DNA of 64,000 nt from Enoplolaimus lenunculus (taxonomy: Eukaryota > Nematoda > Enoplea > Enoplida > Thoracostomopsidae): assembly GCA_030248215.1 (NCBI GenBank), contig JASANG010003987.1, positions 1 to 64,000 on the forward strand. The letters run 5' to 3'. Positions 58,458 to 64,000 of this stretch are shown here, one piece after another. A program made the translations under genes and the position numbers. Numbering within the stretch: position 1 is the first letter of the stretch; every line of letters begins with the position of its first letter. Under the pieces are notes generated by a model, which saw only the letters and a list, made by a program, of their open reading frames with translations, had not been told where the DNA came from and did no database searches.

Positions 58458-58953
58458 TCCTGTGTATCCTAAGTGGCTTTTTCGTGTCTTGTCACAAATT
58501 TCATTTAGTGATATATATCCTTTATCCTGCCGCGTATACGCGCCAAGGTGCGACGGCAATTACAATAAACCGGAACCGGGATATGAACAAATTACCGGAA
58601 ACGGAAAATGAAAAATACGTGCCACTGAAAAATTCATTTTAATTTTCGTTTTTGCAATATTATTGGTGAAACAACCCTTAGTTGGAGATAGGTATTCACT
58701 TTATCTGCTGTATTTTAGGTTTTCATAATTCGCGGACGCGAAATCTACCTTCGATGGTTTATTTTCGGCGACGGTCAAGGTTTGCATACTATACTAAAGA
58801 CACCAATTTAATTTTTATCATCATTTTTAGCTAAATATCTTAATTATCATCGACCAAAACGTAACATCGGAATTTTTAATTTCGTTAAAAATTTACCGCA
58901 ACCGGACGGTGAACAAATACCGCAACCGGAAGGTGTCCGGTCGCACCCTGGCC
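58458..58953 (-). mobile_element. hAT-like word element, copy 3, inverted relative to copy 2
   Basis: AAGGTGCGACGGCAATTAC to CCGGTCGCACCCTGG. Body and left flank match 55714-56213 in reverse. Confidence 0.75.
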
Positions 58954-59987
58954 ATAATCTAATTTTTCTTAATAACCTTACAACGCAACAAACTCAACTT
59001 GAACAAGCCATCTGGACAAATGTACGTATATTCCCACAGAATAAACAAAATACACAACAGCTGAAACAACTCAAAAACGAATGTCTCTAACGTCACTAAA
59101 CGTACGTCATTAGCGAATATCATGCTTTATTCGTCAAATATATGGATAGAACTAGTTTCATTCATAAATTTGACACACAAGCCAGTTAATTAAACTTGCA
59201 TTATACAAATGAATCAAAAAAACTATTCAAAAACTTACTTAGTCAGCTTGTATAATCACACTAATCACTTGTATATTACAGTATTAATATATAATCATTT
59301 CATTATTTACACCACCAAGTTGGCAAGCTCAGCATATTTTTTCCATCGCTGACAAACTTTTGTTTACAACGCCTTCAGACGTTGTATACACAACCAAGCC
59401 AAATTTCAGACTGTAAACACTCGGGCTCGTGACCCCAAGTGGAAGTCTAGGGCGGTGGCTCAGCCCCCCCCCCCATTGAAAAAATTTTAGCCCCCTAGAA
59501 AATTTTCAACGTTGCTTGTAACTCAACCAAAACTCTTATATGCCCCTCCTGAAAATTTTTTAGCCTCCCCCCCCGCTAGCAAAGTGAGCTGGCTACGGGC
59601 ATGTCAACCCTTAAGTACCAATTAACATGGTCGTAGCCAGGATTTTCAAACCAGGCGAGTGCATCTTGAAAGACTTCGATTCCGATCGAACAGAACAAAA
59701 CTTATTACGAATCTGTTAGACAATAAGCTTATTGTAACGCCTGTAAGACGTTTATTTCTCCAATTCGGAGGGGTGGGGGGGTGGGGGAACAAAGATATAC
59801 ATCCCCTATGCCAACTTGTGTCATCTATGCTTCTGCTAAGCTTTGGACGTAGGAGTAACGCGGCGTTAAACAAGTGTCGGTACTGTCAAAAGGAAAGCAA
59901 ACGTGTATGTATATATGTAATATACATACTATTGAAAAACAAATATAACTGCATATGTGTATCGCTATCAACAAACACACTTGTCAG

Positions 59988-60106
59988 TTAAGGCTTGCGC
60001 TATACTTAACGTCCGACGCCGTCCGTGCGCACGTGAGTTATTTGAGTACGATACTGCACGGTGACGGACGACGCCGGACGTCAACAAAAGTATAGCGCAA
60101 CCCTAA
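59988..60106 (+). mobile_element. Short inverted-repeat element, GCGCTATACTT ends
   Basis: GTTAAGGCTTGCGCTATACT at the left faces AGTATAGCGCAACCCTAAC at the right, with GTCCGACGCCGTCCGT/ACGGACGACGCCGGAC inside. Nearly all of it can fold on itself. Possible TAA or TA target duplication. Confidence 0.72.
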
Positions 60107-61026
60107 CACGCCAGTGACGGATCCAAGGGCGTCCGCAAAACGTTACCTGTATTTTTGGGAGGCACCGAATAAATTTAAGGCGTCCTATAATAGCAATTCA
60201 AGTTTGTTTACGTTGGACCGCGTATATCTGAGAGAAAACCAGCCAAACTTCAGGCGGGGACACGGCCGCCCAACGCCCCTTCCCGTAGGAACGCCCATGG
60301 ACGAATCCAGGATGCCTCGGTGCCGCAGGTTCCGAGGCTGACCAAGCTCACACACCCTTCGCGTAAATGACAATTTCAACTGCAGCTGTGAACTGTTCTT
60401 AGAAAATTTTATTGTTTTTGTATGAACCCTAATCATTTAAATATTAGAAACTTTGTCTTTGAAACATGTTTTACGCCGAAATTAGTGTTTTTGCAATTAG
60501 CTCAATTTTGTTTACTAAATTGTTACACGATGTGTTTTCGCAAAACTTGAATGATGACGAAATAGGTTAAAAAATTTTAAATCACTTTTTGGCAAGTTTT
60601 TTAAAAAGTTCAACAGTAATTCGGTGATGAAAATTAATCACAATTCCGGTTCCTGTTCGTGTCTCGGTTCCTGCAAAAAATCAATTCGTGTTCCTGTTCC
60701 GGCAAAAATTTAGTTCCTGTTACAACCCTGATGTGTTTGAATATATTATCAGTAAAATTAGATAAAATCACTAAAATCCAGAGAATTCAAAATTTATGCC
60801 TTAAAATTCAAAACTCGAAACCCAATTTAAACAAGCTGAAAATAGCAGATCCTCGCTGCTTATATATTAGTTGGTTTAATGTCTCTATATCATTAATTAC
60901 ACACGACATATATATAAAGCCTCGAAGCTGAGAAAGCGGTAAAACCGTACATATATATATAAAGTTACGCATGTATAAACATTTTCCTTCACTATATATT
61001 AGGCCAAAGTTACTCATATATATTTC

Positions 61027-61311
61027 GTGGGCCAATCTGCTATTCAGGCCAATTACCCTAGGCTAATCTGCTAATGGGAGCAAATAGCAGTTTGGCCTAG
61101 GCCAAATGGCGAGTGCGAGATGTCGCAAAACTACAGTGATGTAAGACCAACGCTAATTGGTTAACGGTACTGCGCCTGTCAAAATAAACAAATCTCATTG
61201 GTCTGTAAGTTCAATCGCAGTTTATCCCACGCCAAACTGCTATTGCATAAAATAGGAGATTGGCGTGGCTAATTAGCAATTGGCCTAAATAGCAGTTTGG
61301 CCTACGACATG
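61027..61311 (+). mobile_element. Inverted-repeat element of the GGCCAATCTGCTATT family
   Basis: GGGCCAATCTGCTATTCAGG near the left end and GCAGTTTGGCCTACGAC at the right. Same family as the arms at 8037-8238 and 8505-8631, but with a longer unrelated middle. Confidence 0.65.
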
Positions 61312-61644
61312 TATACATTTTTCGTCACTATACATATGAAGCCAGACACCAAGTGCTTATCACGTTCCAAGTCCTTATTCATAAGACCAGTCCGCACTCA
61401 AATGCGCGCAGCACCTATCAACAGCAGGGATCGACCGGACATCCAGTTAACAATAATGCCCACCGAAACGAATCAACGGAAAACAACCAGACTGGCACAT
61501 CAAAAACCAATCCAAAAAGCTTTGAAACGTAAAAAAACATTTTTGCACCTTTTACCTCTTAATTAAACATTTAACAATGTAAACAATACCCACAACCATA
61601 TATACCAATGCATTAACCAATTTTTCCAATTATCTATATATACA

Positions 61645-61868
61645 ACCCACATCCGACACATTCCTGCTTTTATTTCCAAATCCGTCCAATGAAATTGTCA
61701 CGCTGACGTCACGAAAATACCAGCATGGCATAGGATTTCATCTACGAGCTATCAACCCAACCCACATCAGATACACTTTCGCCTTTATTTCCAAATCCGT
61801 CCAATGAAAATGTCACGCTGGCTTCACGAAAATCCCAACGTGCCATAGGATTTCATCTACGAGCTACT
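61645..61868 (+). repeat. About 115-bp tandem duplication
   Basis: ACCCACATCCGACACATTCC through CATAGGATTTCATCTACGAG is present twice with a few changes. Confidence 0.85.
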
Positions 61869-62565
61869 ACATTTGACACTAACGCCTTACTGAACAAACA
61901 CAACCGCTTTAAATTACACTACGCCGCCTACTCAACACACCTTTCTTTTCATTCAATACCACAATCCAGGCCATACAAGCAACAATTCATACAACTACAT
62001 TCAATATATATACGGGCCCGTCCCGCAGCCAAGATGGGCCACGGGGGGCTCAGCCCCCTGCAAAAATTTTGCCCCCCCCCCCTAGCAGACTTTAAACCTT
62101 GCTTGTAAGCCATCGAAATCCTTTAAATGCCCCTCCTGAAAACCTTTTAGCCCCCTCTAGCAAGGTGAGCTGGCTAGAACCGCACGATATATAATAGTAA
62201 CAAAATCTTACGAGCGAAGCGAACGAGAACCCAATCACCATTTCAATGCTAACTAACTTTTAACAGACATTTTATAGCTTTAATCCCTGTTGGTGGCCTG
62301 GATGGGAGGGAGGGTGCCCCTAGGTTCCGCCAGTGGACACCGTACATACGTATACACGCATATATGCATAATACATAAACAAAACACACCAACATATTAC
62401 ATAACATATACATATAAACACTAAAAACACCAATCACCCTACGACGACGGAGAACCATTATCAAACAGCTGGTAGTAGTCATATACTCATTCATTCATAT
62501 AAAAATGGTTATTCTAATATGTACAAGTAAAAGGAATCCACAGTCCGAGCAGACGATTATCATTT

Positions 62566-62793
62566 GGCCAGTGTAAACAATAGGGGCGGTACAGTATTAT
62601 AAGCTTATTCCTAAGCCTAAGCCTAAGCGTAAGAATGAGTCTATACTTAAGCCTAAGCCTAAGCGTAACAATGAGCATATTCCTAATCCTAAGCCTAATC
62701 CTAAGCCAAGCAAAAACATTAGTCTAGAGCTTTAAGTTTATTCTATTTTAGTACCACAGAAAAACATTCCGCCCCTGATCAATCATATGCGCC
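62566..62793 (+). mobile_element. GGCC-end element near the right edge
   Basis: Flanks TATCATTT and TATCATTG (7 of 8). GGGGCGG subfamily with two hexamer blocks. Confidence 0.78.
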
Positions 62794-63533
62794 TATCATT
62801 GTATTACTAACAAATTTTCTTACGGAACCATTGTAAAGTAGGGGGGAAACATTATCATTGTATCACCAAAAATTTTTTACGGCAAAATTATAAGGCAGGT
62901 ACTTTTCATTGACTCTACTACCAGAGTAAATTTTGTGAATAACTAACATTTCATACGAAAACACACTGCAATTGCAATACAATACAAACTAGCGTATATT
63001 CCACCCAAACTCAAGCTTGCAATATAGACACCTATCCCATACATATGCCTACTATTAAAAAATAGTCACCCTCGCATCACAACAAAACATATTACATATC
63101 CATCATTTACACCGAACACTATACAACAGAATGAAATTAAGCCAGGCGCATAGCCAGCTCACCTTGTTAAGGGGGCTAACAATTATTCAGGAGGGGCATA
63201 CAAGGGTTTTCGTTGACTTGCAAACATGGTTGACAATTTCCTAGGGGGGTGCCAAAATGCTTCCAGAGCGCTGAGTTTCCCCTGGCCCCCTTTGACTACG
63301 GGGCCTGAATCAAGCAAAAAACTAGCGGCGAAAGCCGCCTATGATAATATCAAAGCAAAGATTGACATTTTCACAGAAAAAATGGTTAATAAAAACATAA
63401 AAGCAGTAAAATCAAACACAAACCAGTAGCATGACATTTCTTCAACGAAATGAAGCGTATAGAGAATATAACAGAACGGCAAACAAAATCACTACCTTCT
63501 GTATGAACGAAATTAATAAACGTATATATATGT

Positions 63534-64000
63534 AGTTACCCCAGAGGCGGAGGTACGGAATCTGGACCCCCTAGGATTTTGATAAAAACAAATGTAGTTA
63601 CCCCAGAGGCGGGGGTACGGAATCTGGACCCCCTAGGATTTTGATAAAAAATGGTCCATCCTATAGGTATAGACGAGCTGAATTCATTACCTTCTGTATG
63701 AACGGGATTAATAAACGTATACATATGTAGTTACCCCAGAGGCGGGGGTACGGAATCTGGACCCCCTAGGATTTTGATAAAAAATGGTCCATCCTATAGG
63801 TCTCGACGATTTGAATTTGCTGCCTTGTTTATGAACGAATTTAATAAGCATACAAATATGTAGTCACCCCAGAGGCGGGGGTACGGAATCTGGACCCCCT
63901 TGGATTTGATACGAAGCGGTCCATCCTATAGATCTCGACGAACTGAATTCAACGGTACCAGTTTATGGCTGCATGACCAACGGTTCAGAAGTTATGGCCC
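63534..64000 (+). repeat. Tandem array of CGGAGGTACGG-type units, running off the right edge
   Basis: TACCCCAGAGGCGGAGGTAC-type starts recur at about 63538, 63600, 63734 and 63867, spaced about 62 and then about 131-135 bases. Units contain TCTGGACCCCCTAGGATTTT and GGTCCATCCTATAG. The last unit continues as in the element at 3348. Confidence 0.75.

Larger units (their letters stand above)
47050..64000. other. Repeat-dominated 17-kb block without a recognised gene
   Basis: Both strands were read for protein signatures; only repeat-derived frames were seen. Contents are the transposon copies, satellites and inverted duplications listed separately, separated by AT-rich single-copy-looking DNA. 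RSK 5' UTR exons and promoter probably lie in the first few kilobases but cannot be placed from sequence. Confidence 0.6.

Overview
The window is animal (metazoan) nuclear DNA. Genes are split by GT-AG introns of roughly 0.1-3 kb, exon borders of extracellular modules are mostly phase 1, and introns and spacers are packed with short non-autonomous DNA transposons, SINE-like repeats and satellites. I cannot name the species. Compact introns plus many small transposons would fit an invertebrate deuterostome such as a tunicate, but that is a guess. I saw no viral or LTR-element copies, CRISPR arrays or prokaryotic features.

Layout, all recognised host genes on the minus strand. (1) 19-19929: the 3' part of a giant LDL-receptor-family endocytic receptor, megalin/LRP2-like. 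Thirteen exons encode EGF, part of a YWTD propeller, two LDLa modules, EGF, calcium-binding EGF, a YWTD propeller, EGF, a transmembrane helix and a cytoplasmic tail with an FENPLY (NPxY) internalisation signal. The gene runs off the left edge, and its 5' end was not found. (2) 23119-23460: a 113-codon open frame of unknown function. (3) 25791-29513: a complete RER1 homologue (six coding exons, 257 aa, unusually long C-terminal tail). (4) 34965-46979: a complete p90 ribosomal S6 kinase (RSK) with two kinase domains (19 coding exons, 887 aa). Exon phases and lengths were checked codon by codon for all three recognised genes. Each listed splice junction joins in frame, apart from one gap in the receptor between 14273 and 17543.

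From 46980 to 64000 I find no convincing host gene. The stretch holds transposon copies, tandem arrays and inverted duplications. At least three transposon groups recur throughout: (a) elements with GGCC-type ends, 8-bp target duplications and internal CCTAAG (TTAGGC) telomere-like hexamers; (b) hAT-like elements starting CAGGG, ending CCTG or CTG, with 8-bp target duplications and subterminal word repeats such as CCGGAA; (c) foldback elements whose ends carry GATCATCCACTCTTG. A 28S rRNA gene fragment lies in a receptor intron.

The receptor takes up extracellular ligands, RER1 retrieves membrane proteins between Golgi and ER, and RSK acts below ERK. Nothing in the sequence links their regulation; they look like ordinary neighbours in a repeat-rich region.
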